A stretch of DNA of 64,000 nt from contig CAMXBY010000083.1 of NCBI GenBank assembly GCA_947179485.1, forward strand, positions 62,001-126,000. The letters run 5' to 3'. This DNA comes from Allacma fusca (taxonomy: Eukaryota; Arthropoda; Collembola; Symphypleona; Sminthuridae). Position numbers and translations under genes: made by a program. This document shows, piece by piece, positions 41,941 to 56,900 of this stretch (positions within the stretch are counted from its first letter, which is position 1; the number at the start of each line of letters is the position of its first letter). Below the pieces are notes generated by a model. It was given only the letters and a program-made list of their open reading frames with translations. It was not told the DNA's origin and made no database searches.

Positions 41941-44900
41941 CAATACTTGGTAGGAAATTTAAAATACTCAAATTCAAAATACTGTATTTTAAATACAATA
42001 CTTGGTAGGAAATTTAAAATACTCAAATACAAAATACTGTATTTTAAATACAATACTTGGTAGGAAATTTAAAATACTCAAATACAAAATACTGTATTTT
42101 AAATACAATACTTGGTAGGAAATTTAAAATACTCAAATACAAAATACTGTATTTTAAATACAATACTTGGTAGGAAATTTAAAATACATAATTACAAAAT
42201 ACTGTATTTTAAATACAATACTTGGTAGGAAATTTAAAATACTCAAATACAAAATACTGTATTTGAAATACAATACTTGGTAGGAAATTTAAAATACTCA
42301 AATACAAAATACTGTATTTTAAATACAATACTCGGTAAGAAATTTAAAATACTCAAATACAAAATACTGTATTTTAAATACAATACTTGGTAAGAAATTT
42401 AAAATACTCAAATACAAAATACTGTATTTTAAAAACAATACTTGGTAGGAAATTTAAAATACTCAAATACAAAATACTGTGTTTTAAATACGATACTTGG
42501 TAGGAAATTTAAAATACTCAAATACAAAATACTGTATTTTAAAAACAATACTTGGTAGGAAATTTAAAATACTCAAATACAAAATACTGTATTTTAAATA
42601 ATATACTTGGTAGGAAATTTAAAATACTCAAATACAAAGTACTGTATTTTAAATACAATACTTGGTAGGAAATTTAAAATACATAATTACAAAATACTGT
42701 ATTTTAAATACAATACTTGGTAGGAAATTTAAAATACTCAAATACAAAATACTGTATTTTAAATACAATACTTGGTAAGAAATTGAAAATACTCAAATAC
42801 AAAATACTGTATTTTAAATACAATACTTGGTAGGAAATTTAAAATACTCAAATACAAAATACTGTGTTTTAAATACGATACTTGGTAGGAAATTTAAAAT
42901 ACTTAAATACAAAATACTGTATTTTAAATGCAATACTTGGTAGGAAATTTAAAATACTCAAATACAAAATACTGTATTTTAAATACAATACTTGGTAAGA
43001 AATTTAAAATACTCAAATACAAAATACTGTATTTTAAATACAATACTTGGTAGGAAATTTAAAATACTCAAATACAAATTACTGTATTTTAAATACAATA
43101 CTTGGTAGGAAATTTAAAATACTCAATTACAAAATACTGTATTTTAAATACAATACTTGGTAGGAAATTTAAAATACTCAAATACAAAATACTGTATTTT
43201 AAATACAATACTTGGTAGGAAATTTAAAATACTCAAATACAAAATACTGTATTTTAAATACAATACTTGGTAGGAAATTTAAAATACTCAAATACAAAAT
43301 ACTGTATTTTAAATACAATACTTGGTAGGAAATTTAAAATACTCAAATACAAAATACTGTATTTTAAATACAATACTTGGTAAGAAATTTAAAATACTCA
43401 AATACAAAATACTGTATTTTAAAAACAATACTTGGTAGGAAATTTAAAATACTCAAATACAAAATACTGTATTTTAAATACAATACTTGGTAGGAAATTT
43501 AAAATACTCAAATACAAAATACTGTATTTTAAATACAATACTTGGTAGGAAATTTAAAATACTCAAATACAAATTACTGTATTTTAAATACAATACTTGG
43601 TAGGAAATTTAAAATACTCAATTACAAAATACTGTATTTTAAATACAATACTTGGTAGGAAATTTAAAATACTCAAATACAAAATACTGTATTTTAAATG
43701 CAATACTTGGTAGGAAATTTAAAATACATAATTACAAAATACTGTATTTTAAATACAATACTTGGTAGGAAATTTAAAATACTCAAATACAAAATACTGT
43801 ATTTGAAATACAATACTTGGTAGGAAATTTAAAATACTCAAATACAAAATACTGTATTTTAAATACAATACTTGGTAAGAAATTTAAAATACTCAAATAC
43901 AAAATACTGTATTTTAAATACAATACTTGGTAAGAAATTTAAAATACTCAAATACAAAATACTGTATTTTAAAAACAATACTTGGTAGGAAATTTAAAAT
44001 ACTCAAATACAAAATACTGTATTTTAAATACAATACTTGGTAGGAAATTTAAAATACTCAAATACAAAATACTGTATTTTAAATACAATACTTGGTAGGA
44101 AATTTAAAATACTCAAATACAAAATACTGTATTTTAAATAATATACTTGGTAGGAAATTTAAAATACATAATTACAAAATACTGTATTTTAAATACAATA
44201 CTTGGTAGGAAATTTAAAATACTCAAATACAAAATACTGTATTTTAAATACAATACTTGGTAGGAAATTTAAAATACTCAAATACAAAATACTGTATTTT
44301 AAATACAATACTTGGTAGGAAATTTAAAATACTCAAATACAAAATACTGTATTTTAAATAATATACTTGGTAGGAAATTTAAAATACTCAAATACAAAAT
44401 ACTATATTTTAAATAATATACTTGGTAGGAAATTTAAAATACTCAAATACAAAATACTGTATTTTAAATACAATACTTGGTAGGGAATTTAAAATACTCA
44501 AATACAAAATACTGTATTTTAAATACAATACTTGGTAGGAAATTTAAAATACTCAAATACAAAATACTGTATTTTAAATACAATACTTGGTAGGAAATTT
44601 ACAATACTCAAATACAAAATACTGTATTTTAAATACAATACTTGGTAAGAAATTTAAAATACTCAAATACAAAATACTGTATTTTAAATACAATACTTGG
44701 TAAGAAATTTAAAATACTCAAATACAAAATACTGTATTTTAAATACAATACTTGGTAAGAAATTTAAAATACTCAAATACAAAATACTGTATTTTAAATA
44801 CAATACTTGGTAGGAAATTTAAAATACTCAAATACAAATGACTGTATTTTAAATACAATACTTGGTAGGAAATTTAAAATACTCAATTACAAAATACTGT

Positions 44901-47900
44901 ATTTTAAATACAATACTTGGTAGGAAATTTAAAATACTCAAATACAAAATACTGTATTTTAAATACAATACTTGGTAGGAAATTTAAAATACTCAAATAC
45001 AAAATACTGTATTTTAAATACAATACTTGGTAGGAAATTTAAAATACATAATTACAAAATACTGTATTTTAAATACAATACTTGGTAGGAAATTTAAAAT
45101 ACTCAAATACAAAATACTGTATTTTAAATACAATACTTGGTAGGAAATTTAAAATACTCAAATACAAAATACTGTATTTTAAATACAATACTTGGTAAGA
45201 AATTTAAAATACTCAAATACAAAATACTGTATTTTAAATACAATACTTGGTAGGAAATTTAAAATACTCAAATACAAAATACTGTATTTTAAATACAATA
45301 CTTGGTAGGAAATTTAAAATACTCAAATACAAAATACTGTGTTTTAAATACGATACTTGGTAGGAAATTTAAAATACTTAAATACAAAATACTGTATTTT
45401 AAATACAATACTTGGTAGGAAATTTAAAATACTCAAATACAAAATACTGTATTTTAAATACAATACTTGGTAAGAAATTTAAAATACTCAAATACAAAAT
45501 ACTGTATTTTAAATACAATACTTGGTAGGAAATTTAAAATACTCAAATACAAATTACTGTATTTTAAATACAATACTTGGTAGGAAATTTAAAATACTCA
45601 ATTACAAAATACTGTATTTTAAATACAATACTTGGTAGGAAATTTAAAATACTCAAATACAAAATACTGTATTTTAAATACAATACTTGGTAGGAAATTT
45701 AAAATACTCAAATACAAAATACTGTATTTTAAATACAATACTTGGTAGGAAATTTAAAATACTCAAATACAAAATACTGTATTTTAAATACAATACTTGG
45801 TAGGAAATTTAAAATACTGAAATACAAAATACTGTATTTTAAATACAATACTTGGTAAGAAATTTAAAATACTCAAATACAAAATACTGTATTTTAAAAA
45901 CAATACTTGGTAGGAAATTTAAAATACTCAAATACAAAATACTGTATTTTAAAAACAATACTTGGTAGGAAATTTAAAATACTCAAATACAAAATACTGT
46001 ATTTTAAATACAATACTTGGTAGGAAATTTAAAATACTCAAATACAAAATACTGTATTTTAAATACAATACTTGGTAGGAAATTTAAAATACTCAAATAC
46101 AAAATACTGTATTTTAAATACAATACTTGGTAGGAAATTTAAAATACTCAAATACAAAATACTGTATTTTAAATACAATACTTGGTAAGAAATTTAAAAT
46201 ACTCAAATACAAAATACTGTATTTTAAATACAATACTTGGTAAGAAATTTAAAATACTCAAATACAAAATACTGTATTTTAAATACAATACTTGGTAGGA
46301 AATTTAAAATACTCAAATACAAATTACTGTATTTTAAATATAATACTTGGTAGGAAATTTAAAATACTCAATTACAAAATACTGTATTTTTAATACAATA
46401 CTTGGTAGGAAATTTAAAATACTCAAATACAAAATACTGTATTTTAAATACAATACTTGGTAGGAAATTTAAAATACATAATTACAAAATACTGTATTTT
46501 AAATACAATACTTGGTAGGAAATTTAAAATACTCAAATACAAAATACTGTATTTGAAATACAATACTTGGTAGGAAATTTAAAATACTCAAATACAAAAT
46601 ACTGTATTTTAAATACAATACTTGGTAAGAAATTTAAAATACTCAAATACAAAATACTGTATTTTAAATACAATACTTGGTAAGAAATTTAAAATACTCA
46701 AATACAAAATACTGTATTTTAAAAACAATACTTGGTAGGAAATTTAAAATACTCAAATACAAAATACTGTATTTTAAATACAATACTTGGTAGGAAATTT
46801 AAAATACTCAAATACAAAATACTGTATTTTAAATACAATACTTGGTAGGAAATTTAAAATACTCAAATACAAAATACTGTATTTTAAATAATATACTTGG
46901 TAGGAAATTTAAAATACTCAAATACAAAATACTGTATTTTAAATACAATACTTGGTAGGAAATTTAAAATACATAATTACAAAATACTGTATTTTAAATA
47001 CAATACTTGGTAGGAAATTTAAAATACTCAAATACAAAATACTGTATTTTAAATACAATACTTGGTAGGAAATTTAAAATACTCAAATACAAAATACTGT
47101 ATTTTAAATACAATACTTGGTAGGAAATTTAAAATACATAATTACAAAATACTGTATTTTAAATACAATACTTGGTAGGAAATTTAAAATACTCAAATAC
47201 AAAATACTGTATTTGAAATACAATACTTGGTAGGAAATTTAAAATACTCAAATACAAAATACTGTATTTTAAATACAATACTTGGTAAGAAATTTAAAAT
47301 ACTCAAATACAAAATACTGTATTTTAAATACAATACTTGGTAAGAAATTTAAAATACTCAAATACAAAATACTGTATTTTAAAAACAATACTTGGTAGGA
47401 AATTTAAAATACTCAAATACAAAATACTGTATTTTAAATACAATACTTGGTAGGAAATTTAAAATACTCAAATACAAAATACTGTATTTTAAATACAATA
47501 CTTGGTAGGAAATTTAAAATACTCAAATACAAAATACTGTATTTTAAATAATATACTTGGTAGGAAATTTAAAATACTCAAATACAAAATACTGTATTTT
47601 AAATACAATACTTGGTAGGAAATTTAAAATACATAATTACAAAATACTGTTTTTTAAATACAATACTTGGTAGGAAATTTAAAATACTCAAATACAAAAT
47701 ACTGTATTTTAAATACAATACTTGGTAAGAAATTGAAAATACTCAAATACAAAATACTGTATTTTAAATACAATACTTGGTAGGAAATTTAAAATACTCA
47801 AATACAAAATACTGTATTTTAAATACAATACTTGGTAGGAAATTTAAAATACTCAAATACAAAATACTGTGTTTTGAATACGATACTTGGTAGGAAATTT

Positions 47901-50900
47901 AAAATACTTAAATACAAAATACTGTATTTTAAATGCAATACTTGGTAGGAAATTTAAAATACTCAAATACAAAATACTGTATTTTAAATAAAATACTTGG
48001 TAAGAAATTTAAAATACTCAAATACAAAATACTGTATTTTAAATACAATACTTGGTAGGAAATTTAAAATACTCAAATACAAAATACTGTATTTTAAATA
48101 CAATACTTGGTAGGAAATTTAAAATACTCAAATACAAAATACTGTATTTTAAATACAATACTTGGTAGGAAATTTAAAATACATAATTACAAAATACTGT
48201 ATTTTAAATACAATACTTGGTAGGAAATTTAAAATACTCAAATACAAAATACTGTATTTTAAATACAATACTTGGTAGGAAATTTAAAATACTCAAATAC
48301 AAAATACTGTATTTTAAATACAATACTTGGTAAGAAATTTAAAATACTCAAATACAAAATACTGTATTTTAAATACAATACTTGGTAGGAAATTTAAAAT
48401 ACTCAAATACAAAATACTGTATTTTAAATACAATACTTGGTAGGAAATTTAAAATACTCAAATACAAAATACTGTGTTTTAAATACGATACTTGGTAGGA
48501 AATTTAAAATACTTAAATACAAAATACTGTATTTTAAATACAATACTTGGTAGGAAATTTAAAATACTCAAATACAAAATACTGTATTTTAAATACAATA
48601 CTTGGTAAGAAATTTAAAATACTCAAATACAAAATACTGTATTTTAAATACAATACTTGGTAGGAAATTTAAAATACTCAAATACAAATTACTGTATTTT
48701 AAATACAATACTTGGTAGGAAATTTAAAATACTCAAATACAAAATACTGTATTTTAAATACAATACTTGGTAGGAAATTTAAAATACTCAAATACAAAAT
48801 ACTGTGTTTTAAATACAATACTTGGTAGGAAATTTAAAATACTGAAATACAAAATACTGTATTTTAAATACAATACTTGGTAAGAAATTTAAAATACTCA
48901 AATACAAAATACTGTATTTTAAAAACAATACTTGGTAGGAAATTTAAAATACTCAAATACAAAATACTGTATTTTAAAAACAATACTTGGTAGGAAATTT
49001 AAAATACTCAAATACAAAATACTGTATTTTAAATACAATACTTGGTAGGAAATTTAAAATACTCAAATACAAAATACTGTATTTTAAATACAATACTTGG
49101 TAGGAAATTTAAAATACTCAAATACAAAATACTGTATTTTAAATACAATACTTGGTAGGAAATTTAAAATACTCAAATACAAAATACTGTATTTTAAATA
49201 CAATACTTGGTAAGAAATTTAAAATACTCAAATACAAAATACTGTATTTTAAATACAATACTTGGTAAGAAATTTAAAATACTCAAATACAAAATACTGT
49301 ATTTTAAATACAATACTTGGTAGGAAATTTAAAATACTCAAATACAAATTACTGTATTTTAAATATAATACTTGGTAGGAAATTTAAAATACTCAATTAC
49401 AAAATACTGTATTTTAAATACAATACTTGGTAGGAAATTTAAAATACTCAAATACAAAATACTGTATTTTAAATACAATACTTGGTAGGAAATTTAAAAT
49501 ACATAATTACAAAATACTGTATTTTAAATACAATACTTGGTAGGAAATTTAAAATACTCAAATACAAAATACTGTATTTGAAATACAATACTTGGTAGGA
49601 AATTTAAAATACTCAAATACAAAATACTGTATTTTAAATACAATACTTGGTAAGAAATTTAAAATACTCAAATACAAAATACTGTATTTTAAATACAATA
49701 CTTGGTAAGAAATTTAAAATACTCAAATACAAAATACTGTATTTTAAAAACAATACTTGGTAGGAAATTTAAAATACTCAAATACAAAATACTGTATTTT
49801 AAATACAATACTTGGTAAGAAATTTAAAATACTCAAATACAAAATACTGTATTTTAAATACAATACTTGGTAAGAAATTTAAAATACTCAAATACAAAAT
49901 ACTGTATTTTAAAAACAATACTTGGTAGGAAATTTAAAATACTCAAATACAAAATACTGTATTTTAAATACAATACTTGGTAGGAAATTTAAAATACTCA
50001 AATACAAAATACTGTATTTTAAATACAATACTTGGTAGGAAATTTAAAATACTCAAATACAAAATACTGTATTTTAAATAATATACTTGGTAGGAAATTT
50101 AAAATACTCAAATACAAAATACTGTATTTTAAATACAATACTTGGTAGGAAATTTAAAATACATAATTACAAAATACTGTTTTTTAAATACAATACTTGG
50201 TAGGAAATTTAAAATACTCAAATACAAAATACTGTATTTTAAATACAATACTTGGTAAGAAATTGAAAATACTCAAATACAAAATACTGTATTTTAAATA
50301 CAATACTTGGTAGGAAATTTAAAATACTCAAATACAAAATACTGTATTTTAAATACAATACTTGGTAGGAAATTTAAAATACTCAAATACAAAATACTGT
50401 GTTTTGAATACGATACTTGGTAGGAAATTTAAAATACTTAAATACAAAATACTGTATTTTAAATGCAATACTTGGTAGGAAATTTAAAATACTCAAATAC
50501 AAAATACTGTATTTTAAATAAAATACTTGGTAAGAAATTTAAAATACTCAAATACAAAATACTGTATTTTAAATACAATACTTGGTAGGAAATTTAAAAT
50601 ACTCAAATACAAATTACTGTATTTAAAATACAATACTTGGTAGGAAATTTAAAATACTCAATTACAAAATACTGTATTTTAAATACAATACTTGGTAGGA
50701 AATTTAAAATACTCAAATACAAAATACTGTATTTTAAATACAATACTTGGTAGGAAATTTAAAATACATAATTACAAAATACTGTATTTTAAATACAATA
50801 CTTGGTAGGAAATTTAAAATACTCAAATACAAAATACTGTATTTGAAATACAATACTTGGTAGGAAATTTAAAATACTCAAATACAAAATACTGTATTTT

Positions 50901-53900
50901 AAATACAATACTTGGTAAGAAATTTAAAATACTCAAATACAAAATACTGTATTTTAAATACAATACTTGGTAAGAAATTTAAAATACTCAAATACAAAAT
51001 ACTGTATTTTAAAAACAATACTTGGTAGGAAATTTAAAATACTCAAATACAAAATACTGTATTTTAAATACAATACTTGGTAGGAAATTTAAAATACTCA
51101 AATACAAAATACTGTATTTTAAATACAATACTTGGTAGGAAATTTAAAATACTCAAATACAAAATACTGTATTTTAAATAATATACTTGGTAGGAAATTT
51201 AAAATACTCAAATACAAAATACTGTATTTTAAATACAATACTTGGTAGGAAATTTAAAATACATAATTACAAAATACTGTATTTTAAATACAATACTTGG
51301 TAGGAAATTTAAAATACTCAAATACAAAATACTGTATTTTAAATACAATACTTGGTAGGAAATTTAAAATACTCAAATACAAAATACTGTATTTTAAATA
51401 CAATACTTGGTAGGAAATTTAAAATACTCAAATACAAAATACTGTATTTTAAATACAATACTTGGTAGGAAATTTAAAATACTCAAATACAAAATACTGT
51501 ATTTTAAATACAATACTTGGTAGGGAATTTAAAATACTCAAATACAAAATACTGTATTTTAAATACAATACTTGGTAGGAAATTTAAAATACTCAAATAC
51601 AAAATACTGTATTTTAAATACAATACTTGGTAGGAAATTTAAAATACTCAAATACAAAATACTGTATTTTAAATACAATACTTGGTAAGAAATTTAAAAT
51701 ACTCAAATACAAAATACTGTATTTTAAATACAATACTTGGTAAGAAATTTAAAATACTCAAATACAAAATACTGTATTTTAAATACAATACTTGGTAAGA
51801 AATTTAAAATACTCAAATACAAAATACTGTATTTTAAATAAAATACTTGGTAAGAAATTTAAAATACTCAAATACAAAATACTGTATTTTAAATACAATA
51901 CTTGGTAGGAAATTTAAAATACTCAAATACAAATGACTGTATTTTAAATACAATACTTGGTAGGAAATTTAAAATACTCAATTACAAAATACTGTATTTT
52001 AAATACAATACTTGGTAGGAAATTTAAAATACTCAAATACAAAATACTGTATTTTAAATACAATACTTGGTAGGAAATTTAAAATACTCAAATACAAAAT
52101 ACTGTATTTTAAATACAATACTTGGTAGGAAATTTAAAATACATAATTACAAAATACTGTATTTTAAATACAATACTTGGTAGGAAATTTAAAATACTCA
52201 AATACAAAATACTGTATTTTAAATACAATACTTGGTAGGAAATTTAAAATACTCAAATACAAAATACTGTATTTTAAATACAATACTTGGTAAGAAATTT
52301 AAAATACTCAAATACAAAATACTGTATTTTAAATACAATACTTGGTAGGAAATTTAAAATACTCAAATACAAATTACTGTATTTTAAATACAATACTTGG
52401 TAGGAAATTTAAAATACTCAATTACAAAATACTGTATTTTAAATACAATACTTGGTAGGAAATTTTAAATACTCAAATACAAAATACTGTATTTTAAATA
52501 CAATACTTGGTAAGAAATTTAAAATACTCAAATACAAAATACTGTATTTTAAATACAATACTTGGTAGGAAATTTAAAATACTCAAATACAAAATACTGT
52601 ATTTTAAATACAATACTTGGTAGGAAATTTAAAATACTCAAATACAAAATACTGTATTTTAAATACAATACTTGGTAAGAAATTTAAAATACTCAAATAC
52701 AAAATACTGTATTTTAAATACAATACTTGGTAAGAAATTTAAAATACTCAAATACAAAATACTGTATTTTAAAAACAATACTTGGTAGGAAATTTAAAAT
52801 ACTCAAATACAAAATACTGTATTTTAAATACAATACTTGGTAGGAAATTTAAAATACTCAAATACAAAATACTGTATTTTAAATACAATACTTGGTAGGA
52901 AATTTAAAATACTCAAATACAAAATACTGTATTTTAAATAATATACTTGGTAGGAAATTTAAAATACTCAAATACAAAATACTGTATTTTAAATACAATA
53001 CTTGGTAGGAAATTTAAAATACATAATTACAAAATACTGTATTTTAAATACAATACTTGGTAGGAAATTTAAAATACTCAAATACAAAATACTGTATTTT
53101 AAATACAATACTTGGTAGGAAATTTAAAATACTCAAATACAAAATACTGTATTTTAAATACAATACTTGGTAGGAAATTTAAAATACTCAAATACAAAAT
53201 ACTGTATTTTAAATACAATACTTGGTAGGAAATTTAAAATACTCAAATACAAAATACTGTATTTTAAATACAATACTTGGTAGGGTATTTAAAATACTCA
53301 AATACAAAATACTGTATTTTAAATACAATACTTGGTAGGAAATTTAAAATACTCAAATACAAAATACTGTATTTTAAATACAATACTTGGTAGGAAATTT
53401 AAAATACTCAAATACAAAATACTGTATTTTAAATACAATACTTGGTAAGAAATTTAAAATACTCAAATACAAAATACTGTATTTTAAATACAATACTTGG
53501 TAAGAAATTTAAAATACTCAAATACAAAATACTGTATTTTAAATACAATACTTGGTAAGAAATTTAAAATACTCAAATACAAAATACTGTATTTTAAATA
53601 AAATACTTGGTAAGAAATTTAAAATACTCAAATACAAAATACTGTATTTTAAATACAATACTTGGTAGGAAATTTAAAATACTCAAATACAAATGACTGT
53701 ATTTTAAATACAATACTTGGTAGGAAATTTAAAATACTCAATTACAAAATACTGTATTTTAAATACAATACTTGGTAGGAAATTTAAAATACTCAAATAC
53801 AAAATACTGTATTTTAAATACAATACTTGGTAGGAAATTTAAAATACTCAAATACAAAATACTGTATTTTAAATACAATACTTGGTAGGAAATTTAAAAT

Positions 53901-56900
53901 ACTCAAATACAAAATACTGTATTTTAAATACAATACTTGGTAGGAAATTTAAAATACATAATTACAAAATACTGTATTTTAAATACAATACTTGGTAGGA
54001 AATTTAAAATACTCAAATACAAAATACTGTATTTTAAATACAATACTTGGTAGGAAATTTAAAATACTCAAATACAAAATACTGTATTTTAAATACAATA
54101 CTTGGTAAGAAATTTAAAATACTCAAATACAAAATACTGTATTTTAAATACAATACTTGGTAGGAAATTTAAAATACTCAAATACAAAATACTGTATTTT
54201 AAATACAATACTTGGTAGGAAATTTAAAATACTCAAATACAAAATACTGTATTTTAAATACAATACTTGGTAGGAAATTTAAAATACTCAAATACAAAAT
54301 ACTGTATTTTAAATACAATACTTGGTAGGAAATTTAAAATACTCAAATACAAAATACTGTATTTTAAATACAATACTTGGTAAGAAATTTAAAATACTCA
54401 AATACAAAATACTGTATTTTAAATACAATACTTCGTAGGAAATTTAAAATACTCAAATACAAAATACTGTATTTTAAATACAATACTTGGTAGGAAATTT
54501 AAAATACTCAATTACAAAATACTGTATTTTAAATACAATTGGTAGGAAATTTAAAATACTCAAATACAAAATACTGTATTTTAAATACAATACTTGGTAG
54601 GAAATTTAAAATACTCAAATACAAAATACTGTATTTTAAATACGATACTTGGTAGGGAATTTAAAATACTCAAATACAAAATACTGTATTTTAAATACAA
54701 TACTTGGTAGGAAATTTAAAATACTCAAATACAAAATACTGTATTTTAAATACAATACTTGGTAAGAAATTTAAAATACTCAATTACAAAATACTGTATT
54801 TTAAATACAATACTTGGTAGGAAATTTTAAATACTCAAATACAAAATACTGTATTTTAAATACAATACTTGGTAAGAAATTTAAAATACTCAAATACAAA
54901 ATACTGTATTTTAAATACAATACTTGGTAGGAAATTTAAAATACTCAAATACAAAATACTGTATTTTAAATACAATACTTGGTAGGAAATTTAAAATACT
55001 CAAATACAAAATACTGTATTTTAAATACAATACTTGGTAGGAAATTTAAAATACTCAAATACAAAATACTGTATTTTAAATACAATACTTGGTAGGAAAT
55101 TTAAAATACTCAAATACAAAATACTGTATTTTAAATACAATACTTGGTAGGAAATTTAAAATACTCAAATACAAAATACTGTATTTTAAATACAATACTT
55201 GGTAGGAAATTTAAAATACTCAAATACAAAATACTGTATTTTAAATACAATACTTGGTAAGAAATTTAAAATACTCAAATACAAAATACTGTATTTTAAA
55301 TACAATACTTGGTAAGAAATTTAAAATACTCAAATACAAAATACTGTATTTTAAATACAATACTTGGTAAGAAATTTAAAATACTCAAATACAAAATACT
55401 GTATTTTAAATACAATACTTGGTAGGAAATTTAAAATACTCAAATACAAATTACTGTATTTTAAATACAATACTTGGTAGAAAATTTAAAATACTCAATT
55501 ACAAAATACTGTATTTTAAATACAATACTTGGTAGGAAATTTAAAATACTCAAATACAAAATACTGTATTTTAAATACAATACTTGGTAGGAAATTTAAA
55601 ATACATAATTACAAAATACTGTATTTTAAATACAATACTTGGTAGGAAATTTAAAATACTCAAATACAAAATACTGTATTTTAAATACAATACTTGGTAG
55701 GAAATTTAAAATACTCAAATACAAAATACTGTATTTTAAATACAATACTTGGTAGGAAATTTAAAATACTCAAATACAAAATACTGTATTTTAAATACAA
55801 TACTTGGTAGGAAATTTAAAATACTCAATTACAAAATACTGTATTTTAAATACAATACTTGGTAGGAAATTTTAAATACTCAAATACAAAATACTGTATT
55901 TTAAATACAATACTTGGTAGGAAATTTAAAATACTCAAATACAAAATACTGTATTTTAAATACAATACTTGGTAGGAAATTTAAAATACTCAATTACAAA
56001 ATACTGTATTTTAAATACAATACTTGGTAGGAAATTTAAAATACTCAAATACAAAATACTGTATTTTAAATACAATACTTGGTAGGAAATTTAAAATACT
56101 CAAATACAAAATACTGTATTTTAAATACAATACTTGGTAGGAAATTTAAAATACTCAAATACAAAATACTGTATTTTAAATACAATACTTGGTAGGAAAT
56201 TTAAAATACTCAAATACAAAATACTGTATTTTAAATACAATTGGTAGGAAATTTAAAATACTCAAATACAAAATACTGTATTTTAAATACAATACTTGGT
56301 AGGAAATTTAAAATACTCAAATACAAAATACTGTATTTTAAATACGATACTTGGTAGGGAATTTAAAATACTCAAATACAAAATACTGTATTTTAAATAC
56401 AATACTTGGTAGGAAATTTAAAATACTCAAATACAAAATACTGTATTTTAAATACAATACTTGGTAAGAAATTTAAAATACTCAATTACAAAATACTGTA
56501 TTTTAAATACAATACTTGGTAGGAAATTTAAAATACTCAAATACAAAATACTGTATTTTAAATACAATACTTGGTAGGAAATTTAAAATACTCAATTACA
56601 AAATACTGTATTTTAAATACAATACTTGGTAGGAAATTTTAAATACTCAAATACAAAATACTGTATTTTAAATACAATACTTGGTAGGAAATTTAAAATA
56701 CTCAAATACAAAATACTGTATTTTAAATACAATACTTGGTAGGAAATTTAAAATACTCAAATACAAAATACTGTATTTTAAATACAATACTTGGTAGGAA
56801 ATTTAAAATACTCAAATACAAAATACTGTATTTTAAATACAATACTTGGTAGGAAATTTAAAATACTCAAATACAAAATACTGTATTTTAAATACAATAC